Shown piece after piece: positions 10,584 through 23,038 of a stretch of 64,000 nucleotides of DNA (position 1 is the first letter of the stretch; every line of letters starts with the position of its first letter). This DNA is from Xylona heveae TC161 (lineage: Eukaryota > Ascomycota > Xylonomycetes > Xylonales > Xylonaceae): assembly GCF_001619985.1 (NCBI RefSeq), contig NW_017264198.1, forward strand, positions 310,001 through 374,000, in the 5' to 3' direction. The notes below the pieces were generated by a model. The model had not been told where the DNA came from. It worked only from the letters and a program-made list of their open reading frames with translations, and did not search any database. The position numbers and the translations under genes were made by a program.

Positions 10584-12440
10584 TTATCCTCCGCCGGCAG
10601 CAGCCCCAAGGAACAATCTCTCCCATTTCAGGCCCAGAGATAGAACAACTGTGAGAGCCGCCGCTGTAATGGCTAGAATATAGACCGTACTGATCGAGTC
10701 GACGATCGCCGCGAGTACTCGCTTGCGCACCTCATCTGGGAGCGTTTTGATGAAAGTGGAGCTTGCGCCGGCAATGGCAGCTTGAATCTGTGTATACGGC
10801 ACGTGAGGAAGGATATGCTGTATCTTTTTGCCAGCAAGATTCAGGAAGACGGTATTGGCAATCGCCAATGTGATTGTGGCACCAGAAAGCTGTCCGCAAC
10901 TGATATATCCGATGGCAAGAGGCACTTCCTGCGGAGGAACTTTGGCTTGAGCGACAGAAAACGAGGCTTGGATGTACATGCCAGTGCCAATGCCGATGAG
11001 CACGCTGTATCCATAGACGCGGCTGGTGCTCGAATTCTCATTGACGGTGTACATGAGAGCTGAGCCAATGAGAGCGAGGATCCCGCCAGCAAGATACCAC
11101 GGTACGTGATAGCCGGTCATGCCCATGATGGCGCCGTTGGCAACACAAAAGAAGACAAGCATCACGACAAAGGGGAGCAGTCGGACTCCAGCCTTGAGAG
11201 CGCTGTCATTCCGCACAAATTGAAAGTAAATCGGAATGAAATAGATGGCGATGAATGCCGCCGAGGCGCCGCACGCGATCAGAGCGAAGAGGATCAACAT
11301 GCTCCGAGACTTGAGGAAGTGGACCGGGAAGAGACGCCTCTCCGGCTTTGTCAGGAAAGAGAATCCCTGTTGAAGAGCGAACAGGATGAACAAAGCACCA
11401 GCGGCGCAAAAGAGGCCAATAATTCGGCCGCTGTTCCATGGGTAGAGGTTGCCACCGAATCCAATGGCCATGACCAGGCAGGTGAATGCACCGACAATAA
11501 GGACTGATCCGGCAAAGTCAAGTTCCATCAGCCTCTGCTTATAAGGAACACCAGGTCGAGGGTCGGATGAAGGCAGGAAGAACAAGTACACTGGTGCAAA
11601 GAGAGCGAAAACGCAGAGGTTGATGTAGAAAGCCCAGCGCCATGTCGCGCCGCTATCTGCGAAAGCACCTATTTGGCGAGAGGGAAAGAGTCAGCCAGGT
11701 ATCATAGACCGATGGTTTGAATGGAACATACCTCCAATGACAGGACCAAGAACAGTGCCCGCACCCCACGTGAGTCCGGTGAGACCGATGTATGCAGGGC
11801 GCTCTTTCACCGTAGTATTGATGGAGAGCAGGGTCATCACGCCGATATACGTCCCTACACCGCCAACACCCGCAATGGCACGCCCAACGATGAGAGCATT
11901 CATGGTCGGAGCGGCACCGCAAACGGCCGAGCCAATCTCAAACAATGTAAGATTGCCGATATAGAGCCATTTGGCGTTGAATTGTCCAAAGACTTGACCC
12001 CTATGCTGGTGGTCAGTTTTCCTCGTTCAAAATATGCTGAGGGACAAGGTCTCGTACCATATAAGATTAGTGCCGACCGCACCAAGCATAAACGCGACTG
12101 ATAGCCAAGGGAGCTTTCCAATGTTTCCAAACCGTTCAATAATCTTTGGCTGTACGTCGGCAACGATGGTGTTGTCCAAGGCGAACAAAAAGCAGGAAGA
12201 GAGAATTGCCAGCACGACTGTGAACCAAACCCATCCTTTCACTTTTCGAGGAGGTTCCTCAGCAGGTTGCTCCGTCACTCCTTTTTCGGCTTGAGCAGAG
12301 TCCCCAGAGACAGATCCTTCACCGGAAGTGCCATTTGGTTCTTCTGCATCGGGTTTGAGATAGCCTTCTGGGTCTACCGGTGATCCGTCTCTAGTCTCCC
12401 TGTTTTCTGCCTCAACCCTCTTCTCGTCGGTTAAGGCCAT
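10584..12440 (-). CDS. DHA2-family (14-TM) MFS drug/H+ antiporter
   Basis: Exons are 12058-12440, 11732-12000 and 10584-11668, giving 578 aa. The introns are 57 and 63 nt, in phases 2 and 1. A hydrophilic acidic N-terminus of about 70 residues precedes the first membrane helix (WVWFTVVLAILSSCFLFALD). Family motifs are visible: LDNTIVADVQPKI in TM1 (motif D1) and GAGTVLGPVIGG in TM5 (antiporter motif C). Exon 3 supplies the remaining helices to give about 14. Relatives export toxins, azoles or secondary metabolites across the plasma membrane by proton exchange. No secondary-metabolite genes adjoin it, so a housekeeping or drug-efflux role is more likely than cluster export. Substrate unknown. 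Confidence 0.92.
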
Positions 12441-14026
12441 GGCTGATTGCGAAGGGATGCAGGCTTTGAAGTGGTGGAAAATATCAAGCTAGGTGTTTAG
12501 GTTTCCAATCCGTAAAGGCAAATAAGATAAGATGAAAACACTGTATGGGGCTTCAAAGAGCAACAAGAGTCCAAGAATGGTTTTTGTGTGCAGTCGCTCA
12601 GCAGAGGCACTTCCACTGTAGAAACACGTATTCGTTATGAATATTATATAGAGATCAACAGGAGAACAATGCAACCCAAAGCTTACTTATTCCAACAAGC
12701 TAAACATCAGCACCAGCGGAGCCAATTTGCTCCGTCACTGAGAAAGCTCATGTAATCATCAAGAGTAAGGGATGCATTGTCACCGGTTTTGGCACTGAGT
12801 AGCGCTGACGCCTTACAACGCCCAAAACTATAGAAGCACGGGCATATCAAAAACTCTCTCTTTCTCCAGATCGCATCACTAAACCCACCAGCACACAGCT
12901 GGGGCCACGCGAAGCGTCCCATACGGTCGCATTGGGTGATCCCTTGGCACTGAAACTAAACAAGCCAGGCTAGCATCAAAGCGTCCTGGGGGCACCAAGG
13001 ACAGACAGGATCAGTAGATAAGTGGATGAGGGAATGCATTTTGGCTTATGAATCATAGACTTTGTCCCTATGCATCTGACTCAACGCTAACGGCGTTCGG
13101 GGTTGCAATCCCTCCGGCCTATGTCGACAAAGGGAAATCTCACAGGGCCTTTACCAGGGGATGTTTATTTCCCGCGTTCCCTACGACAATCGCTCCGTTA
13201 TCGCTTGGTGATTGGCTCGCCATTAAACGATCCCTGGCAAGAATAACCTTAACAAGGTCCAATGGAAATGTCTTAGTCTGGAGACGGCAGGGGAATGGCT
13301 CCCCCAGCTTCTCCACCATGTCAAGCCTGAGCTCTGCTTATCAATCCATCCCCGTTCTTTTGCAACCTAACAACCAAACGCCAAATAACTTAGCCCTAAA
13401 TCTGGTGCGCAAACTAAAACTGGATGCTGCCGATCCTGAAAAAGTCTCGGCATGTTATTCTATTCTCACATTTTCCCGCGCTATTTGTTGGTCTCCCAGG
13501 CAAAAGCTTAGGACTTTCCCGTATGAGCAATTGTAGTGGATCCTCGCAGTCTTTTTCTCAATGATTCCTGAATCCTTGCCAGCTGAGCTCGCTTGAACGA
13601 ATCACGGCGTTTGCAACTCTAAATCCGCTTAAAAGAAAATTGTTTGAGCTGTCAGCAATTTCGCATTCAGCTCCACTCAGGTCCAAACAGCCGGATGGTG
13701 CAATCTTTGCTGGCACGGTCCTTGGCAGACCGTGCTGGAAGTTCCGGGACATTGGGTCACGAGCGAATCTCAAACTCCGTAGCAATACATGTGAAGTACC
13801 GTAACGCGGCGATAACCTAGTGCGCAACTTCGTGGTTCATTCGCAGATCATTGATACCCACAGAATATGAGGTGCCAGCGCGTGGCCTGTCCCGCCAAAC
13901 CTAATCCACCCATCGCTGCAGATCCTTGTCATACCCGATTGTAGTGAGATCAATGTTCAGAGATTTGAGCATCATATCCATGGTGAAATCCTTGTTTCAA
14001 TCATTATTCAGCGAATTTTGTCCGCT
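12441..14026. other. Intergenic: transporter 5' flank and sfr1 3' flank
   Basis: 1.6 kb without a supported gene. An uninterrupted plus-strand frame of 162 codons (13048-13536) exists but shows no domain or composition typical of a gene. No repeats or RNA genes were seen. Confidence 0.5.
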
Positions 14027-14932
14027 TCAGTGCGCTGTGAAAGTATTCCCACTGACCTCTTTTTGGTTATCATCATAATCTCCTTGTAACGTATCTCGAG
14101 ATTCTCCACGAGACATCTCGACTTCATTGATGTCGATGCCATATTCAGCACAGAGCGCGTCCCTTTGGCTCTCGTCAATCTCACCAGCTGCACCGTCGAT
14201 AAAGGCCGCGTCCTTCCACTCGTGCTGTCTTTTCTGCATGTCTCTCCAGGCCGCCAGGCCGCCCATGCGATTTATTCGCGCTTGCACTCCCTCGAATACT
14301 TCCTCTGCTGCCCGCCTGCTGACCATTTTCCATTTGAGGGCCAATCCCTCAAGCTCCTGATCTCGCCTCCCATTTTGAATCTTGCGAGCTTGTTCAAAAG
14401 TCTCAAGTTCCGTGCGAGCAGCACGTATCTCCGACTCTAATTTTCGTTGAGCCCTTAAGAGATTTGCCAGTGCTGGATCTTTGCTCAACGAGCTAGGCGT
14501 TTCTTCCTGATACCTCAAGGTCCTAATTTTCGGTATAGGAGTGACAAAAGGACGCTGACCGCTTGGCTTGAGAGGTGTCGTAGAGGGCTTTACCTTTACT
14601 CGCTGCTGACTGGGCGAAGCAAAGCTGGTTGATGTATTGCTTTGCCTCAGCAACTGTTCAGATGCCGAGACTGCGCACGATAATTCATCTTCTATATCCT
14701 GGCCGTCTTTACCAGTGCGATTAACGAATGCCCCTAACTCAGCACTTGATATTTTCGGTTGCAGACTTGTTACAAACGCAGGCCGCGTAGCTGAGACTCC
14801 ACCACGTTTCCTGGAAGAGTCCAGTCCGTCACTGTTTTTCGAGTCAGCTCGTTTAAGTGGTGACCGAAAAGGCTGACAGAGCTTTCGCGATGCCGCCTCG
14901 ACGCGTTGTCGTTTCGCAGCCGGAGTGGACAT
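14027..14932 (-). CDS. sfr1: Sfr1/Mei5-like Swi5-dependent recombination mediator
   Basis: An intronless gene of 301 aa. The frame is open for 46 codons upstream, but the conserved start is MSTPAAKRQRVEAASRKL at 14932, followed by the family motif CQPFRSPLKR near the N-terminus. The N-terminal two thirds are disordered and Ser/Pro-rich. The C-terminal third is a coiled coil (LLRAQRKLESEIRAARTELE, from about residue 165), then KWKMVSRRAAEEVFEGVQAR and an acidic tail. Swi5-Sfr1 is an accessory complex that stabilises Rad51 and Dmc1 filaments in homologous recombination. The C-terminal coil is the Swi5-binding part in fission yeast. Function by family, not shown here. Confidence 0.85.
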   Translation of the reverse strand: MSTPAAKRQRVEAASRKLCQPFRSPLKRADSKNSDGLDSSRKRGGVSATRPAFVTSLQPKISSAELGAFVNRTGKDGQDIEDELSCAVSASEQLLRQSNTSTSFASPSQQRVKVKPSTTPLKPSGQRPFVTPIPKIRTLRYQEETPSSLSKDPALANLLRAQRKLESEIRAARTELETFEQARKIQNGRRDQELEGLALKWKMVSRRAAEEVFEGVQARINRMGGLAAWRDMQKRQHEWKDAAFIDGAAGEIDESQRDALCAEYGIDINEVEMSRGESRDTLQGDYDDNQKEVSGNTFTAH

Positions 14933-15787
14933 AACTGGGAGGTCTGTAGCTACTCCGTAGCTGACCCCCGTATTTCGACTTGAAAAGGCCCAATTTGATG
15001 AAAACAGGGCCAATTTTTGCGAATTAGACTTGACCGATACAAGTGTGATGACGCGTGGGCTTCCAATCAAGGTCTCTTAGGCTATAACCTAGTTCGTGGT
15101 AAAGTATCAAATTGGCCTAACTTGTCAACAGGTAAGCAGTAAAATAGTGAGGTAGTATTCGGGGGAGCTGTCCTATCGAATTGTGGGGTAGTAGCGAACA
15201 GGTACGTATAAGATTTTCACCGAAACTCCAGGGCCTTGCTCCCTACCTTAGGTAGCAAGTTCGCTGATCCGAGACTTCATTACCGGGAATTAGAGTTCTA
15301 TCTGCGGGAAGACAATAGTTTACGTTCCCACCCCCGAACCGTAGTGGGGCTGATGCCAAGAGATATTTTCGGTCTGCTAACTGCATTGAACTACGAATTC
15401 TGTCGAAGATACGCTTCGTACTCCGTATTATTAGGCTAATTTGTAGGGCCAATATGTTACATCATCCAGAGGCTCGAAAATAACGAGAAGCTATTGAAGC
15501 GGTGCTTGAAGTACACAATTATGAGAGTATCATCTCATCGAAAACAATACAATTTACTCTGTTCTCCTGTCATAATCATCTACATTGGTGAAGGAATAGG
15601 GGAAAGGAAAATTACGATCCAGCAGGCAATTTGGGTACAGCCCAATATATTCTCGCCGTTAGCCTGCAGGTCAAATATAGTAAAACGTCCTCTCTTGATG
15701 CAATAACCCATAATGCTTGTATACATGCCGCTCAACTTTTTGCTCTTTTTTTGCAATCAGAAACCGCTTGGCTGTTATATCAACAAA
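14933..15787. other. Intergenic between sfr1 start and hrd3 end
   Basis: No gene seen. AT-rich, with short frames only. Confidence 0.55.
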
Positions 15788-18531
15788 TCAATGTGCAACA
15801 GCACCAGCAACCCAGCGATTGAAGTCAGGATCTCCTGGCGGAGGGAAGAAACCACCATCTGGTTGCTGGCCAGGAACTGCCGGTCTGCCAGCTTCACCTG
15901 CAGCATTACCACCAGCGTTTCTTTGCTGCTCAGCTGCTCTTTGATGATTCAATTGCCGCTGTTGACGGTAAAACATCAGGAACGCTAGTGTCGCCGCAAG
16001 ACCGATAATGATCAAGCTCTCCATCATACCGCCATCGAGATCGTCGTAGTATTCATCGCCTCCGGGCATCCCTTCTTGACCATTGGGATCTGAAAGGTCA
16101 TCATCATCCAATTCGTTATAGTAGCTCTGATCTTCCGCTAAGAAATTGTGGATCCATTCACGAACCGACCATTCTTTTTTAACCACTTGAAACTCGAAAT
16201 TAGATTAAGAGAAAAATAATGAAAAGGAGGCTGGCGCTTACCTGGCTCGCTTTGAATTGATTTCACTCTGCCATGAGTGACAGTGTTCCAGAAACTTCGC
16301 ATTCTTAGCTTCAGCAAACTTAGCGTGACTGGAAGATAAGCCTCTGAGTTTGTTTCTAATGCTTGATCATAGAATCGCTTTGCCAAGTGAAAGTCTTGCT
16401 CAACACCGACTCCATTCTCATGCATCCACCCCAGATTCCAAAGCGCTTGAGCACTTTGCTGAAATTCGGCAGCGGTTTGATAACAAGCAGCGGCTTTTTC
16501 GCTGTCAGGGTCTGAACCTAATCCAGCAAGGTAATAATCTCCCATTTTCACCATCGAATCAACATTGGATTGCTTTGCGGAGCGCGTCCAATAAATCAGC
16601 GCAAGAGCTTGCAATCGAGAGTCATACTGTCTTGCATTTCTTAGGCGTGAGAAGACATTGGTGGACAGCCAGGATTCCTTGTGATCGAGGATGTATGCAA
16701 CATTTGCCTGAGCTGTCTCGTAGCCCTGTTCTGCCGCCATCATATACGTAGCGAGGGCAAAGTCTCTGTCGCCGCTTTCATATGCATGGTTTGCTTCCGG
16801 GAATGAGGAATGGATAGCCTCAGCTTTCTCGGCAACAATCTTGTAATAAGTCGTTGCAACGCCACACGATTGGTCGCGTCCAATGCCTTGGTTACTGATC
16901 TCAGCAAGAAAATAAAAGGCTTCAATGTTTCCGTGCCGAGCTGCTAGTTCAAAGTACTTCGTTGCCACTTGGACATCGCCCTGGTCTAATAAGAGCGCCC
17001 CGAAACGTACTTGAGCAGGGGCGAAATCCTGATCTGCAGCTGCTTTGAAATAGTCTGCTGCTCTTAATGGATCTTTAGGTAAAGACAGACCATTGAGAAA
17101 CATGAGTCCCATGCTGTATTGACAAAGAGAATCCCCGTTCGCCAAGCCGCGTCGGAACCAGATGAGTGCTTTGTCAAAATTCTGCTCTACTCCTTCTCCG
17201 CGCAAGAACATTCGACCAAGATATCCAGCGGCCTTTGAAGCAAGTTTTTCGATGCCAGGTCCGCCTCCAGCAATGATCTTTCCATCTTTGCCCCAGTAGC
17301 GTTTTGCGACAATCATAAAGTACGTTTTAGCCCTTCTATAGTTTTGCCTCAGCACTCTTGAGCCGTCATAGTACAGTTTCCCCAGTCCAAAGGTGGCTTT
17401 CAGGTCTCCTTTTCTTGACATCAAATCCAAGTATTCCAAGACGTCGTCCATGGACGCTTGACTCTCGGTGCTTGGGCTTCCTCTGTTGGCGTTTATTCCT
17501 GAGCTAACAACACTGGCTCCCTCCCCATAAACGCCGCCGTCATCGTCAGATAGTCTGTATGAATCCTTGACCAACGCTCGACCTCCCGGAGGCCCAGACC
17601 TGAAATATTGTACCGCTTTGTCGGCGACCCTTTTGTAATAAAATACCGCCTCATCGCAATTTCGAGGGGTGGCGATTCCCGTGTAGTGTCGAAACGCCAC
17701 AGTCATCTCTGAACGAGTCTCTCCACTTAAAGCAGCGAAAGTGTGATACAACAAAGATTTGGCCTGATCCTGCACTACAGCTCCGCCGAAACCTGTACCA
17801 TAAAGAAACCCGAGCATGTGTTGAGCTGCAGTATTGCCCTTCAAGGAAGCCGCCGAGTATCTGTTCAACGCTTCGCTGTAGTTTTGAGGGTAGGAAAAAT
17901 TCCCCCAGAAATTCAGATCCCCTAATATGTTGCCTGCTTCTGCATGTCCTTGATCGGATGCAGCTTTTAAGAGCTCGACGGCGGTCAATAACTTGGGATC
18001 CACGGTGGCCCGCACGTTCGACGTCTTCGATTCCTCTTCTTGGGGTGCATCTTTCATGAACAAAAGAACGAATGCTTCTTTCGCATAATAAAAGATTCCG
18101 CCAAATAAACTGGAGCCTTTCTTTGTCATCGGAAAACCATCGCGGTGGACTTCAAGTGACCGCAGAAGGGCAAGCGCTTCCTCCACTAACGGGGCACCTA
18201 TACTTTGTAAGTCTCTTCATTTTCAGAAGATCTCCGGAGAAGAGCTGCTAACCATTCGCTTCCCTTGAATCACTCGCTCGTCTTTCGTCATTGGGGATAC
18301 CAATGTGTGAAACGGGCTTCGGATGCTCGAGCTGTAACTCGGGAGCTTGCTGGGCTTCATGACGCTGCAGTTGGCCATTCAAGACCTCTTGCTGTCCACA
18401 AGCTATATGTACAAATGCGCATGTGATGACTGCACGGAAATATAGTATATTAGAATTGGGATTGAAATGAGCGCCTACCGCTGGAGCTTACCAAACAGTA
18501 ACGGCAGCAGCCGAAGCTGCCGACCTCTCAT
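15788..18531 (-). CDS. hrd3: Hrd3/SEL1L-like ERAD adaptor
   Basis: Four exons (18492-18531, 18253-18429, 16242-18197, 15788-16185) encode 856 aa. The first exon is only 40 nt and starts a signal peptide (MRGRQLRLLPLLFVITCAF). The introns are 62, 55 and 56 nt. The lumenal part is a string of Sel1 repeats, for example HAEAGNILGDLNFWG, NTAAQHMLGFLYGTGFG and SLCQYSMGLMFLNG. It is followed by a single transmembrane helix at about 779-798 (SLIIIGLAATLAFLMFY) and a cytosolic, Gln/Ala/Gly/Pro-rich tail. Hrd3 holds misfolded glycoproteins and stabilises the Hrd1 ubiquitin ligase in the ER membrane. Length and topology match the family. No unfolded-protein-response element was identified by eye. Confidence 0.93.
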
Positions 18532-19005
18532 GACGGCTGTCTTAAGTGACCCAAGACGGGTTGAAGATACTAGGAATGGAGAACATCAGATGCAAACAAT
18601 CCTTATATTAAAGGAGCCTAGACATGAGGTAGCCCTGTTGTTCTTACACAAATAGCATCTCACGAGATGTGGACAGCTTGCCTACTTGGTTTACTTGGTC
18701 GCATGTCACCCACCAGTCACTGGCATGAGCTCTCGGCTAGCTGAACCGACTCCTGCCGAGCATGTATGATGCAACTAGCGAGTAAGGGAACTGTTCCTGC
18801 TCACCCAGTAACTAACATCCCGCTCCTTCAACAGGCCGTTACAGAGAGAAAAGCTAGACTGTTCATAATTGAATTCAAGAGGGAGATCATCAACATAAAA
18901 AGTCTCCACGTTCATCATTTTTCATATATTTATCTTCTTCTCGGTGGGGAATATTTTCCTTTGAAGAATGAAGCTATCTTTATAAATTGAAATCTTGGCC
19001 AGTGT
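18532..19005. other. hrd3 promoter and WD40-gene 3' flank
   Basis: 474 bases without a gene. No convincing regulatory motif by eye. Confidence 0.5.
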
Positions 19006-20422
19006 TTAGTAAGGGTTGAATCTCCCTCCCTTTGAGGCTCCTTTTCTCCGCCTAGCGCTCAGATGGCCATCGTCTGAAGATTTTAAGCCATCCATATTTT
19101 CTTCTTTATTACTGGGGAATTTCCAAGCTCGGACTTGTCCATCTTCACCTGAACTGTAGATTGTGGAAGACTTGTACGGTGGAGTTAGCATAAAGGAATT
19201 AAACTGAAACGAAGAGCCTACCTTGGTGTCAATATACAGTGATCGAACAATTTCGTCACCATGGGCATCCGTCAGCTTTAATGTAGGCATCTGGTCTAGG
19301 GTCCATTGTGGTCGTTGATCCATACGGACGAGTTCTAGGCGATGCTCACTGATTTCATAAGCAGCAAATCAGCAATTCCGATTCCTCTCCAGAGACCGAA
19401 AACTTCTTACCTGTGGTTGCCAATTCCCAGGATCGCACCTTCTTCTGTCATGAACACACCAATAGCATACTCGCATCCCAGTCTTCCTCTGATGTCGCCA
19501 AAAACGATAGGACTGGGTGCCTCGTCCTCATTGTCTGGGTCTGTGAGCTGGTACATTGACAGCGTTTCGTCATGGCTGAGGGCGAAGATATCCTTGTCAT
19601 TGAGAAACCCTGCCCGATGAATGGAAGAGCCATGGTTGATCACTTGGATCAAGGCATCTTCCTCATCTGTAATATTGCAATTGTAGACATTGACCAGACC
19701 ATCCGTGCTGCCTGACACAAGCAGAGAATGATTGGTAGGATGGAATTGGAGCTATTAGAAATTAGCAACGTAAAGTATCAAAAGCATCATCTGTAATCAC
19801 CTCCGTCACATCGTCATTGTGACTATCCGTATACTTTTGACGCGGAGACGCGGTCGATCTGATATCCCTGGCCAGTCAGTCAGTCGCTCTCCATTGCGAG
19901 CAACGCGCATGTCAATCATATTCCTGAACAGCACATACCAGAACATCACACTGGCTTGTGGATCCTCTCTGGGCTTTGTAATTAGTTCCGTACCGGCGAC
20001 GATCGTAGAGCTTGCGCTACAGCACTCTAGTGAAAGAATGGATCCATTATAGCCTGATGTGTGAATGAAATTAATTCCCTGGTCACCCACAGCGTGTGCG
20101 TGAGTTTCGAGTCAAGCTCACCTTTGTCAAAAGTGTGAACATTTCCCCCAGATCTAATATCCCAAGTACGGACCAGCCCATCGCTTCCTGCGGTAGCCAG
20201 AATATTTCCACCTTCGTCAAATGCTTTCAAGCAGGTGACGCCTTGATGGACCCGTTTCAGCACTCCGCCAGAAAGGAGCCGCAGATTCTCGCGACCGAAA
20301 AGACGAAGTGAATCGTCCGAAGATATCGCAGCAAGTCCAGTGGAAGTTGGAACGACTGAATAGATATACGAGTCCGAGGGAAGCGAGAGGTCGGATGATT
20401 GATATGCGTTTAACGTTGTCAT
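19006..20422 (-). CDS. WD40-repeat protein, WDR89-like
   Basis: Six exons (20122-20422, 19939-20053, 19867-19938 trimmed to 19801-19867, 19411-19751, 19222-19348, 19006-19170) give 371 aa. The third exon is 19801-19867. The five introns are short (49-71 nt) and all keep frame. Intron 2 must end at GGCCAG so that TGG|GAT restores MFWDIRS; the nearer downstream AG would create a stop. WD units include ILATAGSDGLVRTWDIRSGG, VMFWDIRS, LLVSGSTDGLVNVYN and IYSSGEDGQVRAWKF. These suggest a single beta-propeller, as in WDR89. The protein ends in a basic tail (SARRRKGASKGGRFNPY). The molecular role of WDR89 is poorly known. Confidence 0.85.
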
Positions 20423-21039
20423 TTTGCTTCAATGCGCAGCGGCGCCCCCGAAATTCTTTTCTAAACAGTGACTTTCACATGATGGAGGACAAGACAAGGG
20501 TTGCGCTACGGCGAACCGCGAACGGGCCACCCAAAGTAGCGAGAAATTCAATTGATGTCATTTCGTCCAGCTATCGAATAACCATCAATTCTTTTGTTTT
20601 GCTCGACTCCAAACCCTCCCTGGCTTTTGGACTTTGCATTTGTACATTTGTCTCAGCATAATTTCCCGTGAATTTCGATTGTGGCTGCTGCCTTCACCAA
20701 GATAGATGTCGCGTACAGAATGTAGAAATACTCGAATCACTGTGATGGGGAAATCCCGCTTGGACATTTCTGTGTTTCTTTATCATTATGGTATGGGAAA
20801 GTCCTTCAATTATCCAGTGACGAACCCTATATCTGCCGGCTAAGAGTGGCATGAAAAATAATGAATATTCGCCAGATTGAATTTGGTAAAAAGTAGCCAA
20901 ATAACCACCAGAAACAACACCACAAGTTAAAGCGCTACCTTGACTCCTTGAATATGCCCCTGAAAATGCAGTCCACTAGCTACGCCAACCTTTCGCCATA
21001 TTATACCTGCATCTTTCTCCTAACTAGAATAGCAATGAC
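20423..21039. other. WD40-gene promoter and rmd5 3' flank
   Basis: 617 bases, AT-rich, without a supported gene or motif. Confidence 0.5.
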
Positions 21040-22533
21040 TCACAAAAAGACTTTCTTCGCATCTCTAGGATGGCTTTCTCGAGGACAGTAGGGGCATTTG
21101 AATTTGCTCCCCTTGCTCAGCCTCATCAGCGATTCTTGTGCGACCACATGGCCGCATGGCATTCTCATGGGCGGATTTTGATCTGTTGTCTGCTCTTTTG
21201 AAACTGGACAGACAAAGATCGAGTGGAAATGATAAGACGGTGGCAAAGGAATCTCGACCTGAACGGTGAATTGAATAAGAATTTAACTGCCAATCTCTGT
21301 AACAGGTAAAACTTACCGGTAACTCATTCTGAGTAGTCCACTCAGTCTTCTTTTCTTTCATAATATATTGTAATTTCAACAAGGTTGGCAGCGCAATAGC
21401 TCCAGCGGTCGCGGCTATATAGAGAGGCGAATCGGCCGAAAGACCGAGCAAAGAACAGAATTCCCGAGTGAACGAAGTTGCCACCTCTTCCCAGGCATGA
21501 TCATTGTGAAAAACCAGCCGATAAGGTGACTGTTGAAGATTCGGCTCATATGCTAACGCTGCACCAAGTTGCTGGATCTCCCGCAGATATCGTTCCTGAA
21601 ACCTTCCGAACTCACATCTTGCATAGTCCAGCGCTTTCTGAGGACCGGAAAACGATCCATGTTGACCATTGCCTTGGTCCCCGCCCATGAAAAGCCAAAT
21701 GAATTGCAGCCTGCTGAGGTCAAACTCAAGGTTGCTTCCGCGAATCTCCAATGTAGCGCTATGAGCCTTCGCCCACTCAATGGCTGGCAAGAGATTTTTC
21801 TTGTCTCTGAGTTCATGCAGGATGTAATACATTTCTGCAAATAATTCCTGCAGCGATTCTGACTTTAGAGGTCCCATGCCAAGGTCATTTGGCAAGCCAA
21901 TAGAGCCATCTGCAGGTTCCGTATTTGAATCAACCCGAGGCGGGTTTGCGGTTGCTTCCCTTATGAAAGTTGAAGCTACAGAAAATTGCCCTTCTCGCAG
22001 CAGATGCATCGCAATCGCTCTATTAATCAAAGAAGGGTGTGATGAAAGAGCATCGTATTCGCTAGTTGGGATGGGTCTATCTTTGAATTTCTGCAATGCG
22101 TCAGATCGTGCTCCTCGACAGCCCTCTAACAGAACTATACAGTAATCAGGAAACGGTGGTCGAACCTTATCCAAAGCCTTGACGTACTTTCCTAAACCAG
22201 AATGAACATCTTTCAAATCATCATTGATCTTGTCAAATGATTGCTTGACGGAACCTTGCAGCTTGGCAACTGTTAGAGAAGTCGCGTTTGAATCTGGAAA
22301 CAATATATAGATTAGACCGGACCCAAATTGACAACGATAATAGTATGACGGGCTTGGAGCATTCGAGTCGAACTGGATTGAGCTCCCGAGAAGCTTCTCC
22401 GTAATAACCTACCTTTCTCTATTGTATTTCGTGCAGTGACCAAAGTGTCTATTGTCTTTTGGATATCAGATATACTTTGGGAGAGATTGCTCTTTTTGCA
22501 AAGCCGTTCGTGCTCCTTGTTAAGGGCTTCCAT
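21040..22533 (-). CDS. rmd5: Rmd5/Gid2-like RING subunit of the GID/CTLH ubiquitin ligase
   Basis: Exons are 22413-22533, 21317-22293 and 21040-21258, giving 438 aa. The introns are 119 and 58 nt. A LisH-type helix pair is seen in SSHPSLINRAIAMHLLREGQ, and a CTLH/CRA region runs through ELFAEMYYILHELRDKKNLL and KALDYARCEFGRF. The C-terminal degenerate RING is typical of Rmd5: CPVSKEQTTDQNPPMRMPCG, then HVVAQESL and KCPYCP, ending KKVFL at the normal family end. Rmd5 with Fyv10 forms the catalytic pair of the GID ligase. In yeast it degrades gluconeogenic enzymes after glucose is restored. It is divergent from a Stb6-like gene over 505 bases. Confidence 0.93.
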
Positions 22534-23038
22534 TGTATAGACGTCGGCGAGCTACTGCCGAGTACACTGGACAGGAAGAAGGTCAAGGTCGACAGTGACG
22601 CTCTTGCTCCGTAGATGCGAACACAAGTCTTATATATACTGATGACAAAAAGTCCTTAAAGAAAATGCAAACGAAAGAAGCACCTGCTTTTCATCATCTG
22701 AGCAACTTTTTGCGGACGAAGAAGGCATAGACTATGAGACACTTGGTCGGATGATGCACCTCCCCAGAGCGGCGCCTTTGGACTTCTCAGTTAGTTTATC
22801 GGAGCGATAAGTAAACGGAATACCGCAGAGACCAATAGCGCCGTTATGCTCAACGCCCAGACACAACGTCACCATGTGAAAGATGATCAAGTTCAAGCAA
22901 ACACACAACCTGGTGCATTATGTTCCAAGGCCAGAAGCCGACTCGATGGGAAAAGGTGTCACCGAGCGAAGTGTTCGTTTATGTTAGGAGGTCTGAACTT
23001 GCCCTGCGCCCTACCTACTCAATACAGCATCCGTCGTA
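22534..23038. promoter_or_regulatory. Bidirectional promoter rmd5 / Stb6-like gene
   Basis: 505 bases between divergent start codons, so both promoters must lie here or overlap the genes. No individual site could be assigned by eye. Confidence 0.5.

Noticed and set aside
11106-11507. 133-codon plus-strand frame opposite the transporter
   Set aside because: Antisense shadow of the transporter's third exon; charged composition reflects the complement of hydrophobic codons.
13048-13536. 162-codon plus-strand frame
   Set aside because: No recognisable domain, no splice-linked exon and unremarkable composition; a frame this long can occur by chance in GC-balanced DNA. Worth keeping only if transcripts are found.
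10584-14932. Secondary-metabolite cluster around the DHA2 transporter
   Set aside because: Neighbours are a repeat array and sfr1; no backbone synthase or tailoring enzyme is adjacent.
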